From the NCBI RefSeq assembly GCF_000725495.1, contig NZ_JNZD01000004.1, positions 372,001 through 436,000 of the forward strand: 64,000 bases of DNA, written 5' to 3'. The notes under the pieces were generated by a model that saw only the letters and a list, made by a program, of their open reading frames with translations, was not told where the DNA came from and did not search any database. The DNA is from Streptomyces aureus (GTDB taxonomy: Bacteria > Actinomycetota > Actinomycetes > Streptomycetales > Streptomycetaceae). Shown here in pieces: positions 1 through 7,898 of the stretch. The position numbers and the translations under genes were made by a program. Every line of letters begins with the position of its first letter. The stretch's first letter is position 1.

Positions 1-879
1 CACATGCGGCAGAAGCTGGGGATGATCGCGGCGGGACCCTACGCGCGCGACGCCCTGGAGACGCTGGTCGAGATCCAGGAGCGGACGGCGGAGCAGGTCG
101 CCAAGGCCACGCCGCTGAGCCCGCTGGAGGCCTCCGACCGGGAGGACGCGCTCGCCGACTGGCTCGACGACCACGACATCGCGGGCGGCTGGCAGCTGGC
201 CCCGACGTTCGTGCAGGCGGGGCTCGACACCGACTGGCTGGACCAGGTCGCGGCGGCCGTGGACGGTCCGACCCTCGAAGGCGCGGTCCGCTGGCTGAAC
301 TACACGGTCGAGACCGAGCTGCTGATGAACGAGATCGAGGACTCGACCACCCGTATCTCGCACCTGGTGGACGCGGCCAAGCAGTACTCGCAGATGGACC
401 GCGCGCCCTACCAGGTCTCCGACGTGCACGACCTGCTCGACAGCACCCTGATGATGCTGGCCGGCAAGATGGGCTCGGGCATCGAGGTCGTCAAGGAGTA
501 CGACCGGACGCTGCCGCGGATCCCCGCGTATCCGGGTGAGCTGAACCAGGTGTGGACGAACCTCATCGACAACGCCGTCTCGGCGATGGGCGGCGAGGGG
601 ACGCTGACGGTCCGCACCGCGCCCGACGGCGACCATCTGCTCGTCGAGTTCCGCGACACGGGTCCCGGGGTGCCCGAGGAGATCCGCGACCGGATCTTCG
701 ACCCGTTCTTCACCACCAAGCCGGTGGGCGAGGGCACCGGTCTGGGCCTGGACATCTCCTGGCGGATCGTCGTCAACAAGCATCACGGCAGCCTGCTGGT
801 GCACTCCGAGCCCGGCGACACCCGCTTCCAGGTGCGTCTGCCCCTGACCGTCGCGGAATCCTCCGAGGAGCCGTCATGA
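1..879 (+). CDS. ATP-binding histidine-kinase-like protein, C-terminal part (5' end off window)
   Basis: The frame is open to base 1 and the visible 292 residues lack a kinase N-terminus, so the gene begins upstream. The C-terminal half is a GHKL (HATPase_c) domain: an N box with NLIDNA near residue 186, a G1 box DTGPG near 219 and a G2 box GEGTGLGL near 243 bind ATP-Mg. The segment before it is helical and could be the dimerisation part; the phospho-accepting His motif is not in the window. In this family the domain phosphorylates a response regulator or acts as a sensor ATPase. The TGA stop overlaps the ATG of the zinc-finger gene (ATGA), so the two are translationally coupled. It may be a sensor of the type whose N-terminus binds a nucleotide or redox signal, but that is not visible here. 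Confidence 0.85.
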   Translation, partial: HMRQKLGMIAAGPYARDALETLVEIQERTAEQVAKATPLSPLEASDREDALADWLDDHDIAGGWQLAPTFVQAGLDTDWLDQVAAAVDGPTLEGAVRWLNYTVETELLMNEIEDSTTRISHLVDAAKQYSQMDRAPYQVSDVHDLLDSTLMMLAGKMGSGIEVVKEYDRTLPRIPAYPGELNQVWTNLIDNAVSAMGGEGTLTVRTAPDGDHLLVEFRDTGPGVPEEIRDRIFDPFFTTKPVGEGTGLGLDISWRIVVNKHHGSLLVHSEPGDTRFQVRLPLTVAESSEEPS

Positions 880-1226
880 CCACAGCGAACGGAATCGACC
901 CGTCCGTGCCGCCGAGCGGCACCGGCTGCACCGAGTGCGACGCGGCCGGCGGGTGGTGGATCCATCTGCGTCGCTGCGCGCAGTGCGGGCACGTCGGCTG
1001 CTGCGACGACTCCCCCGCCAAGCACGCCACGGCGCACGCGCGGGGCACGGGGCATCCGGTCATCCAGAGCTTCGAACCGGGCGAGGACTGGTTCTGGGAC
1101 TACGACACCTCGGAACTCTACGAGTCCGGTCCTGCCCTCGCTCCCCCGGTGAGCCGTCCGGCCGACCAGCCCGTGCCCGGGCCGGCCGGGCGTGTTCCGG
1201 CGAACTGGGCCGAGAAGCTGCGCTGA
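876..1226 (+). CDS. UBP-type zinc finger domain protein
   Basis: A 116-residue protein built almost entirely of a UBP/BUZ-type zinc finger: Cys18, Cys21, Cys34, Cys37, His39, Cys42/43, His50, His54 and His60 follow the family spacing, and the conserved GHP and aromatic residues follow. In eukaryotes the fold binds the free C-terminal glycines of ubiquitin; in actinobacteria the ligand is unknown. The C-terminal 40 residues are proline-rich. The ATGA overlap with the upstream ATPase gene implies coupled translation and probably a shared pathway. No catalytic domain is attached, so it is more likely a binding or adaptor module than an enzyme. Confidence 0.85.
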   Translation: MTTANGIDPSVPPSGTGCTECDAAGGWWIHLRRCAQCGHVGCCDDSPAKHATAHARGTGHPVIQSFEPGEDWFWDYDTSELYESGPALAPPVSRPADQPVPGPAGRVPANWAEKLR

Positions 1227-1251
1227 CGCCGCCGCGGCCCGGCCGCGGGAC

Positions 1252-1743
1252 TCAGAGCACCTTGTTGCCGTACATCTCGCCGAGCGGATCGGCGAGCAGT
1301 TCGATCCGGGCGCCGTCGGGGTCGCGGAGGTAGATCGAGGTGCCGCTCTCCTCCATGTACTCGATCCCGGCGGCGTCGAGCCGCTCGCGCAACTGGCGCC
1401 AGGTGGCGGGGTCGACCGAGATGGCGAGGTGGTGCAGTCCCCCGAGGACCTCCGCGTAGGGGCCGAGGTCGAGGCCGGGGAAGTCGAAGAAGGCGAGCAG
1501 GTTCCCGTTGCCGAGGTCGAAGAAGAAGTGGGTCGAGCCCTGGTAGTCCCGGTTCTCGATCATCTCGGTCAGGGGGAAGCCCAGGACGCCCTGGTAGAAC
1601 CGTACGGTCCGCTCCACGTCGGCGGAGAGCAGGGCGACGTGGTGGACGCCGCGGGCCGTGCTCTCCGGCTTCTCCGGCTTCAGGTGGGCCTCCCTGATGC
1701 GCCGGCGCTCCGCTTCGATCGCCGGCAGGTCCAGTGCACTCAT
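1252..1743 (-). CDS. VOC family (glyoxalase/dioxygenase-fold) protein
   Basis: A 163-residue protein with two beta-alpha-beta-beta-beta units of the vicinal-oxygen-chelate fold. Candidate metal ligands are His34/35 in GVHHVALL, His104/105 in GLHHLAIS and Glu148 in the closing ARIEL strand. The DPDG turn near residue 141 is typical. Members are glyoxalases, extradiol dioxygenases or isomerases; the substrate cannot be read from sequence. The ATG at 1743 is chosen because GAGGAG lies just upstream; the longer open frame to 2064 is proline/arginine-rich and non-coding in character. The gene stands alone, convergent with the zinc-finger gene 25 bp away. Confidence 0.85.
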   Translation of the reverse strand: MSALDLPAIEAERRRIREAHLKPEKPESTARGVHHVALLSADVERTVRFYQGVLGFPLTEMIENRDYQGSTHFFFDLGNGNLLAFFDFPGLDLGPYAEVLGGLHHLAISVDPATWRQLRERLDAAGIEYMEESGTSIYLRDPDGARIELLADPLGEMYGNKVL

Positions 1744-1868
1744 CGATCGCTCCTCGTCCAGGGATCCGGCCACGTGGCCAATACCGCGTACCACCACTCT
1801 CACACCGTCCGGCGGCCCCGTCCGTCCGTCGGGATGCGCGGCGCGGCGCGAGGGACGATGCTGGATAC

Positions 1869-2084
1869 ATGTCCGGACGGGCTCCTCTGGTTGTGCATCC
1901 GGCCCTGGATACCAGCGGCCGCGAGGTGACCGCGCGGGGTGAGAACCTCGGCGTGGCGTTCTCGGACGAGGACCTCCTGGAGTTCCTCGGCCGGGCGGGA
2001 CTGCCCGACGCGGAGGATCTGCTGGACGATCCCGCCTGGGTGAAGTGGCGCGGGGGCCAGGCACACTTCTACGGCACCGGGTGA
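1869..2084 (+). CDS. Small conserved hypothetical protein (71 aa)
   Basis: A 71-residue acidic protein starting MSGRAPLVVHPALD. There is no signal peptide or membrane segment and no recognised domain. The sequence has normal streptomycete codon use and a helix-rich middle (DEDLLEFLGRAGLPDAEDLL), so it looks genuinely coded. A 125-bp spacer separates it from the divergent VOC gene. The reading frame is open further upstream to 1734, but the ATG at 1869 gives the compact product. Function unknown. Confidence 0.6.
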   Translation: MSGRAPLVVHPALDTSGREVTARGENLGVAFSDEDLLEFLGRAGLPDAEDLLDDPAWVKWRGGQAHFYGTG

Positions 2085-2109
2085 CCAGCGCCTTTCCACG
2101 GCACCGGGT
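2071..2109. repeat. Short direct repeat ACGGCACCGGGT x2
   Basis: The 12-mer ACGGCACCGGGT occurs at 2071-2082, inside the last codons of the 71-aa gene, and again at 2098-2109, 27 bp downstream. This looks like a small tandem duplication at the gene end. Confidence 0.6.
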
Positions 2110-2206
2110 TGCGGGCCCCTCGTACGGCAGCGTCCGACGGCGGCCTCGTACAGCTCCCGGGTGACGGGGGCCTTTCTCATGCCCGGGTGACGGAGGCGGC
2201 GGCCGC

Positions 2207-2674
2207 CTACTCCCCGGCCGGCGGGGCCAGGACGGCGAGTGTGCCGTTGGCCTGACGCAGCGCCAGCTCCAGAGGCAGTGCGGGGTGCAGCGCGCCGGTC
2301 CCGTCCGGGGGCACGATCCACTCCAGCGGCCCCGCCGAACGGTACGGCGGCGGTACGGCGATCCAGGACCCCCGGCCGAGGTGGCGGAGCCCCGACCCCT
2401 CCCACCGGCTCGTGGGGTCCGGCGGAAGGAAGAAGCCCACCCGCTGGGCCGCGCAGTCGACGAGCGTGGGCCCCGGCACCTGGAGCGGGTCGGACCACAG
2501 GATGTCGAGGGCGAGCAGCCCGAGTTGCTCGGGCACGCTCAGCACGTCCCAGTAACGCCCCGCTTCCAGCAGAACGCTTCCGCTCCCCTGGTCCCACTGG
2601 CGTTTGCAGGCTCTGGGATTGGTGGCGGCGGCCGCCAGCCATTCCACGCTGCGCGTCCACATCAGGTTCGTCAT
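2207..2674 (-). CDS. Conserved hypothetical protein, resembling primase-polymerase-like N-domains
   Basis: A 155-residue soluble protein. The pattern 'EWLAAAATNPRACK...', a central VDCAAQRVGFFLPP stretch and a WIAVPPP segment resemble the N-terminal region of streptomycete proteins annotated as bifunctional DNA primase/polymerase-like, from memory of the family only. No acidic catalytic triad can be assigned with confidence, so enzymatic activity is doubtful. The ATG at 2674 has GGGGTGAT upstream. It is monocistronic and transcribed away from the serine hydrolase promoter side. Confidence 0.6.
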   Translation of the reverse strand: MTNLMWTRSVEWLAAAATNPRACKRQWDQGSGSVLLEAGRYWDVLSVPEQLGLLALDILWSDPLQVPGPTLVDCAAQRVGFFLPPDPTSRWEGSGLRHLGRGSWIAVPPPYRSAGPLEWIVPPDGTGALHPALPLELALRQANGTLAVLAPPAGE

Positions 2675-2786
2675 GCATCACCCCGGAGTCGGTTTTCCCT
2701 CCGCTTCGCAGGCACGCGACGGGCGCGGGCGGCAAAGCCCGCAGCCGCCCGTCGGAGCCTCGGCATATGCATGGTGGTGGATATCT

Positions 2787-4280
2787 CTACGTGGCGGAAG
2801 GGGTGGCGAGGTATGGCGTTTTCCGATGACCGGTTGACGGCGGTGACGACGGGGCCCGGAGGGACTCCAGGGAGCGGGCGTGGAGCGGGGTCGTGTGCCA
2901 CCGGGCGCTGAAGGTCCGGCCCGGAAGCTCGCACTCCACGGTGAGCCGGTGCGGGGTCTCCAGGAAGATCAGGTCGATGCGCAGGGTGCCCGCCGCGGTC
3001 CAACCGCCGCTCACCGCCCTGGGTGTCGGCCCGGAGTCGACGCTCCAGCCGGTGCCGTCGAGCCGCGCCTCCAGCCGTCGTTCGCCCTCGACCAGGGTGA
3101 CGCGGGTGTCCTTGCCGCTCCCGGCGACGAGCACGCCCGTCAGGCTCGGCTGGACCGCACAGCGCCCGCCGGCGGGCGCGAACTCCGCTTGTGACCAGGC
3201 GTCCTGGGGTTCCGGTGGCTCGGGTGCGGCCTCGACCGGCGGCAGCGCGAGCGCCTCGAGCCGTCGGCGCAGCTCCTCGTCCCGTTCGTCCGCCGCCGCG
3301 AGCGGTGCCGTCCCGAAGGCGGGCAGCAGATGCCGCCACATCAGGTCCAGCAGTTCCTGCATCCGGTCGGTGGCCGCGGTCGTCGCGATCACGGCGTCGT
3401 GCTCGGGCAGCACGACGCAGAACTGTCCGAACGCCCCGTCGCCGCGGTATCCGTGCCGTCCGCGCCAGAACTGCAGTGCATAGCCCTGCTGCCAGTCCGA
3501 GCGGGCGCCCTCGGGGGTGCCGTCCGCGTTCGCGACGTGGACGCGGGTCGCCTCCGCGATCCAGGAGGCGGGCAGCAGGCGCCGCCCCTCCAGGACGCCC
3601 TCGTCCAGATACAACTGGCCGAGCCGGGCGATCGCGTCGGTCGTCGCGTGCAGGCCGCTGAAACCGATCTCCCGCCCGGCCCGGTTGCGGGTCCAGGCGG
3701 TCTCGCCGATGCCCAGCGGGTCGAACAGGCGCGGCCGCAGGTAGTCGGTGAGCGACAGCCCGGTCACGCGCTGGAGGATCGCGGCGAGCGTGAACGTGGC
3801 GGACTGGTTGTAGGCGAAGACGGTGCCCGGGTCGCGGTCCGGCGGGATCAGCAGGAAGCCGCGTACCGGCTCCGCCCGGTCGAGCCCTACGGCGTCGCCC
3901 CACGTCTCCGCCAGATGGCCGCTCGCCATGGCCGCGACGTGCCGGACGAGCATCGCGCGGCTGCGGGGATCGGTGATGTCGGCCTCGAACTCGGGGAAGT
4001 ACGAGATCACCGGGCGGTCGAGGTCCAGCAGGCCCTCGGCCACGGCGAATCCGGCGGCGGTGGAGGTGAAGCTCTTGCTGAGCGAGTAGAGCAGTTGCCT
4101 GCGGTCGGGGGTGTACGGCGCCCACCAGCCGGAGGCGACGAGGTGCCCGTGGCGCAGGATCATCAGGCTGTGGGGTTCGATGTCCGGGTCGGCCTCGACG
4201 GCGTCGAGGAACGCGCTGACGCCCGAGGCGTCGACGCCCTGTCGGGAGGGCGGGCTCTGGGGCAGCGGTCGGGCACTCAT
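2787..4280 (-). CDS. Serine hydrolase, beta-lactamase/PBP class C family (S12-like)
   Basis: A 497-residue protein. The catalytic Ser66-x-x-Lys69 motif (SLSK) lies in YSLSKSFTS, and the likely tyrosine base is Tyr157 in FAYNQ. The usual C-terminal KTG/HTG triad is replaced by a glycine-rich RGDG region, as in several esterase-like members. A second beta-rich domain follows from about residue 370. No signal peptide is visible, so it is probably cytoplasmic. Substrates in the family include D-amino-acid peptides and esters. The start at 4280 is set by GGAGG eight bases upstream; the frame continues N-terminally through low-complexity sequence that is not considered coding. Confidence 0.85.
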   Translation of the reverse strand: MSARPLPQSPPSRQGVDASGVSAFLDAVEADPDIEPHSLMILRHGHLVASGWWAPYTPDRRQLLYSLSKSFTSTAAGFAVAEGLLDLDRPVISYFPEFEADITDPRSRAMLVRHVAAMASGHLAETWGDAVGLDRAEPVRGFLLIPPDRDPGTVFAYNQSATFTLAAILQRVTGLSLTDYLRPRLFDPLGIGETAWTRNRAGREIGFSGLHATTDAIARLGQLYLDEGVLEGRRLLPASWIAEATRVHVANADGTPEGARSDWQQGYALQFWRGRHGYRGDGAFGQFCVVLPEHDAVIATTAATDRMQELLDLMWRHLLPAFGTAPLAAADERDEELRRRLEALALPPVEAAPEPPEPQDAWSQAEFAPAGGRCAVQPSLTGVLVAGSGKDTRVTLVEGERRLEARLDGTGWSVDSGPTPRAVSGGWTAAGTLRIDLIFLETPHRLTVECELPGRTFSARWHTTPLHARSLESLRAPSSPPSTGHRKTPYLATPSAT

Positions 4281-4807
4281 ACGGACGGCCTCCGGGTGGC
4301 TCGGGCGGGCTGTGGGTGGGGTGGTGAGCAGTGGACGGTGAGCGGTCGGCGGTTCAGGTTGGGCCGTGAGCGGTCGGCGGTGCGGGGTGGGCGGCTGAAC
4401 TCGGCGGCCGGGGGCGGCCGGCCGGGCTCGGAGGGGCAGCGGGCAGAGGGGCAGCGAGCGTCGGACATTGTGTGCATCTGGCATCTTTCCCGGGCGGCCC
4501 GCCGGTGTCCACGTCCCGTCGGCACCGGGACCCACGATTCCCGGCCGCGACGCCCCAAGCTTTCCTTCCTGCCTCAACTCCCTTTACTGAATGGGGAGTT
4601 GAAGACCGTGACCGGTCCCGGGCCATTACCCCGGCCGCCCGTCGACACGGTGAACCGCCGGGGAACACCGTCCTGAACTGTTCGTACGGGCGCGCGACCT
4701 CGACGTGGCCGGGTAAAAACACTCATCTCCAGCCCTCTCCCGTTGAACACTCTTCGTCACCTCCCGCGTACTTCTGGGAAAGGCGAGTGTCCGGTACACG
4801 ACGAGGG
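4281..4807. other. Non-coding spacer with short repeat, divergent promoters expected
   Basis: A 527-bp region between the divergent serine hydrolase and pseudokinase genes. It contains a 16-bp direct repeat (GTGAGCGGTCGGCGGT at 4338-4353 and 4366-4381, period 28) and a G-rich stretch on the + strand. Several open frames cross it but look proline/arginine-rich and non-coding. It must hold both promoters; no certain -10/-35 pair was assigned. Confidence 0.5.
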
Positions 4808-6463
4808 ATGACGATGGCCAAGGCGCAAGACTCCGCGGGCGAGTTGATCGCCGGGAGATACCGGCTGCTCGACGTCCTTCTGAGCGAGGAGGGCCGGGTC
4901 CTGTGGAACGGCGAGGACACCGCCTTCGGACGGCCCGTCGTCCTGACCCGGTCGACCGCCGCCGGGCAGCCGGGCGAGGAGGCGCCGGAGCCCGCCGCCG
5001 ACCGGATCCTGCGCGTCGCCGGACTGCTCGGCCCGGCCTGCCACGGAGGGGTGGCCGCGGTCCTCGACGTGGTCGAGGGGCCCGGGTTCCTCTGGACGGT
5101 CACCGAGCGCCCCCCGGGCGCCCCGCTCGCCGACCTCCTGCGGAGCCGTCCCGTTCCCGGCGATCACGTGTGGGCGGCCGCCGTCGGGCTCCACGTCCTC
5201 GACGTCCTCACCGCGGCGCACGGCGAGGGTGTCGTCCACGGCGAACTCGGCCCGAGCCAGGTGTGGACGGACGAGCAGGGCACGGTCACCGTGACCGGGT
5301 TCGGTCTGCGGGCCTCCGCCGCCGCGCCCCGCGTCACCGCACCCTCGTACGCCTCCCCCGAGCAGGCGCGGGGCGAGGTCACCACCCCCGCGGCGGACCT
5401 CTGGTCGCTGGGTGCGCTGATCTACGCGCTGGTCGAGGGGCGGCCGCTCGTCCAGGACCGGGGCGGCGCCGAGGCCACGTTCCGGGCCGTGGACCGGCTG
5501 CCGGTCAGGGAGCCGCGGAAGGCGGGGCCGCTCGCGCCCGCCATCACGGGCCTGCTGCGCTGGGACCCGGTGGAGCGGGTGCCCGAGGCCGTCGTCCGCG
5601 AATCGCTGACGCGCATCCTCCGGCAGAACTTCGAGGAGGTCACACCGCCGGAACCGCTGCCCGATCTCCTCGATCCCGCCGGGGACCGGCGCGATCCCGG
5701 CCCGGAGGGCGAGGGCCCCGGACACCCCGGGCGCCGCACCGGGAAAGGCCTGGCCTCCGGCCGGCCGGTGCTGCTGGGTTCGGCCCTCGCCGTGACGGTC
5801 GCCGCCGTCGGCGTCTTCGCCGCGATGGGCGGACTGCCGGGCGGGTCGGACGCCTCCGCGTCCGGCCGGGCGCCGTCGCCGTCCGCCAGCCGGGTGCCGT
5901 CCGCGGCCCCCGCCCCGGCCGGCACGCCCTCGGGCCGGGCGCCCACGGCGTCCGCGAAGCCGTCCCCCTCGCCCTCCCCGACCGCCTCCTCCGCGCTGCC
6001 GTCCGGCTTCTCCCTGTACCGGGCGCCGCAGGGCTTCGCCGTCGCCCTGCCCGTGGGCTGGAAGCCGGTGGAGACCCAGTCCTCCGACGACCTCGCCTAC
6101 CGGGTGACCTTCGGGGCGAGCGGCGATCCGCGCACCCTGGCCGTCACCTACAGCACCCAGCTGGGACCGGACCCGGTCGCGGTCTGGAGCGCCCTGGAGC
6201 CGTCCCTGAGCGCCTCGTCCACCGGCTACGAACGCGTGGGCGCCATCCGGCCCGTCACCTATCACGGCATGAAGGGCGCCGACATGGAGTGGTACTCCGT
6301 GTCCCAGGGCGTACGGGTGCGCACCCTGGGCCGTGGGTTCCTCATCGGCGGCCACCGGGGCTTCTCGCTGCGCTGGACGACTCCGGCGGACGACTGGGAC
6401 AGCGCCGCCGACCGGCAGGCGCTGAAGGTGGTCTTCGACTCCTTCCGGACGGGCGTGCAGTGA
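4808..6463 (+). CDS. Membrane-anchored Ser/Thr protein kinase-like protein with degenerate catalytic motifs (pseudokinase)
   Basis: A 551-residue protein. Residues about 10-290 follow the Hanks kinase fold: the APE-region SYASPEQARG (about 178-187) and the helix ADLWSLGALIYALVEG are kept. The catalytic residues are not: HRD is HGE (HGELGPSQV, about 144-152), DFG is GFG (TGFGLR, about 163) and no VAIK lysine is present in RPVVLTRS. A single membrane segment lies near 319-345, followed by a Ser/Pro/Ala linker and an extracellular domain of about 155 residues (SGFSLYRAPQGFAVALP onward). It is therefore probably a signalling scaffold or ligand sensor rather than an active kinase. The start ATGACGATG at 4808 follows GAGGG. 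It is convergent with tgmB, 23 bp apart. Confidence 0.85.
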   Translation: MTMAKAQDSAGELIAGRYRLLDVLLSEEGRVLWNGEDTAFGRPVVLTRSTAAGQPGEEAPEPAADRILRVAGLLGPACHGGVAAVLDVVEGPGFLWTVTERPPGAPLADLLRSRPVPGDHVWAAAVGLHVLDVLTAAHGEGVVHGELGPSQVWTDEQGTVTVTGFGLRASAAAPRVTAPSYASPEQARGEVTTPAADLWSLGALIYALVEGRPLVQDRGGAEATFRAVDRLPVREPRKAGPLAPAITGLLRWDPVERVPEAVVRESLTRILRQNFEEVTPPEPLPDLLDPAGDRRDPGPEGEGPGHPGRRTGKGLASGRPVLLGSALAVTVAAVGVFAAMGGLPGGSDASASGRAPSPSASRVPSAAPAPAGTPSGRAPTASAKPSPSPSPTASSALPSGFSLYRAPQGFAVALPVGWKPVETQSSDDLAYRVTFGASGDPRTLAVTYSTQLGPDPVAVWSALEPSLSASSTGYERVGAIRPVTYHGMKGADMEWYSVSQGVRVRTLGRGFLIGGHRGFSLRWTTPADDWDSAADRQALKVVFDSFRTGVQ

Positions 6464-6486
6464 CCGTTCGTCACCAGGTGGTCATG

Positions 6487-7440
6487 TCAGTGTCCTTCCG
6501 GGATACGCAGTCCCGCCCGCCGCTGCGCCAGCCACACCGCGACCTCGTCGGCGATGGGCTGTCCGGTCTCCAGCTCGATGAAGCCGAACTGGCCGCCCTG
6601 GTTGCACTCCAGGAACCACCAGATGCCGTCCGCGTCCTCGGCGAAGTCGAAGGCCGCGTAGGCGAGTCCGGTGAAGGCGAGGTAGTCGTGGACCGAGCGG
6701 GCGATGCGGTGGGGCACCGGTGTGGGCTCCCAGCCGTTCTCCGTCTCGCCGAACCGGCCGTCGACCTGACCGGGTTCGGCCGCCTTGCGGGCGGCGAAGA
6801 GCCGGGTGCCGATCCCGGTGAGCCGGATGTCGGCGCGCCGGGGGATGTAGCGCTGGAGGAGGGCGGGTCCGGCCGCCACACCGGAGAAGTCCGTGCCCGG
6901 TCCGACCAGAGTGGTGGGAAGGGCCGCCGGGGGCTGGCCCGGCGGTGGCCCCGAGGCCGATTTCACGACCACGTCCCCGTGCTCCTGGACGAACTGCTCG
7001 GCCACCCGGGGAGCCGTCGTGATGACGGTGGGCGGCACGGCGAATCCGCTGCTGTGGGCCACCCGTAGCTGCCAGGGCTTGTGCCGGGCCTGTTCGGCCC
7101 GGCGCGGGTGGTTCATCCAGCGGGTCGAGGCGGAGTAGAGCATGCCGAACAGGGCCTGCCTGGTCTCGGCGGTGAGCCACGCGGAGGGTTCCGCGGCATG
7201 GGCGGCCGGCTCACCGGGCCTGCGCACCCACACGGAACGCAGGCCTCCCATGCTGAGCACATGGCCGTTGACCGACAGATAGCCGTCGAAGTCACCGTGG
7301 GCGTAGTCGGCCGAGAGCACCGCCTTGCCCGGCACGTCGGCGGGGTCGAGGCGGACCATGGGCACGCCCCGCTCGTGCAGTCGGGCCACCACCATGTCGG
7401 CGGTGACGTCCTGTTCGGCCGTGAGTATGAGAACCGTCAT
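6487..7440 (-). CDS. tgmB: ATP-grasp ribosomal peptide maturase (graspetide macrocyclase)
   Basis: A 317-residue ATP-grasp ligase of the family that installs side-chain ester or amide links in graspetides. The N-terminus (MTVLILTAEQDVTADMVV) is the pre-ATP-grasp domain that recognises the leader; the C-terminal half holds the nucleotide site, with the Mg ligands Glu278 and Asn280 in LECNQGGQ and the ELETG loop close to the end. The enzyme uses ATP to activate a precursor Asp/Glu carboxylate as acyl phosphate, attacked by Thr/Ser hydroxyls. It lies 14 bp downstream of the precursor gene tgmA in the same operon. No methyltransferase or protease gene is adjacent; the next gene downstream is the convergent pseudokinase. 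Confidence 0.9.
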   Translation of the reverse strand: MTVLILTAEQDVTADMVVARLHERGVPMVRLDPADVPGKAVLSADYAHGDFDGYLSVNGHVLSMGGLRSVWVRRPGEPAAHAAEPSAWLTAETRQALFGMLYSASTRWMNHPRRAEQARHKPWQLRVAHSSGFAVPPTVITTAPRVAEQFVQEHGDVVVKSASGPPPGQPPAALPTTLVGPGTDFSGVAAGPALLQRYIPRRADIRLTGIGTRLFAARKAAEPGQVDGRFGETENGWEPTPVPHRIARSVHDYLAFTGLAYAAFDFAEDADGIWWFLECNQGGQFGFIELETGQPIADEVAVWLAQRRAGLRIPEGH

Positions 7441-7454
7441 GCGCGCGGCATCCG

Positions 7455-7646
7455 TCAGTCGTCGAAGTGCGTCTGGGACCCGGCCGTCGAGGTCGTGGTG
7501 CCGGTCGCCATCAGCAGCGCGCGGTCGCTGACGGCCGGTCTGCCGTCGGGCAGCACGTTCAGTTGAAGGGACACGTCGAAGTGGTACGGGGGTATTGCGG
7601 CCGACTGCCCTGAGGGCCGGGCGTAGTTGAGAGTGAACGGTCGCAC
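7455..7646 (-). CDS. tgmA: Putative ATP-grasp-modified RiPP precursor peptide
   Basis: A 63-residue precursor starting at GTG 7646, preceded by a GGGAGG ribosome site; this start gives the family's typical MRPFTLNYARP beginning. The middle LQLNVLPDGRPAVSDRALL is the leader region shared by streptomycete ATP-grasp-modified peptides. The C-terminal core TTTSTAGSQTHFDD has clustered Thr/Ser donors followed by the acidic FDD acceptors, as expected for ester macrocycles made by the neighbouring ligase TgmB. No cysteines occur, arguing against lanthipeptide or sactipeptide chemistry. The number and order of rings cannot be read from the sequence. Confidence 0.92.
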   Translation of the reverse strand: MRPFTLNYARPSGQSAAIPPYHFDVSLQLNVLPDGRPAVSDRALLMATGTTTSTAGSQTHFDD

Positions 7647-7790
7647 GAAAGATCCTCCCGCGGTCGCGCGATGGCCAATACACACCCGTACGTGACATGG
7701 CCGTAAGGAATTCATCACTTTCTGCCACATCGGGGTGAAGGTCATCACATCGCGTCGTTTCTGGCTTGCACATTTCGGATTTACTGGGGT

Positions 7791-7809
7791 GACCGCGCCG
7801 GTCGCGGTC
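7791..7809. promoter_or_regulatory. Inverted repeat in the tgmA/HTH-gene divergent promoter region
   Basis: GACCGCG-CCGGT-CGCGGTC is a perfect 7-bp inverted repeat with a 5-bp spacer. It sits in the 252-bp region between tgmA (minus) and the divergent HTH-protein gene (plus), which is locally AT-rich (7660-7860). It could be a binding site controlling either promoter; no binding protein is identified. Confidence 0.35.
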
Positions 7810-7898
7810 TACGCGTGTTTCCTTGATTCCACGCAGACCTTAGGCCATAGCTTCATCCTCCGTGACATCAACGCCCCACCACCCCAGGAGAGTTCCCG

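Noticed and set aside
4472..4807. N-terminal extension of the pseudokinase
   Set aside because: The extension has no ribosome site at its first ATG and no family similarity; ATGACGATG at 4808 gives the normal family start.
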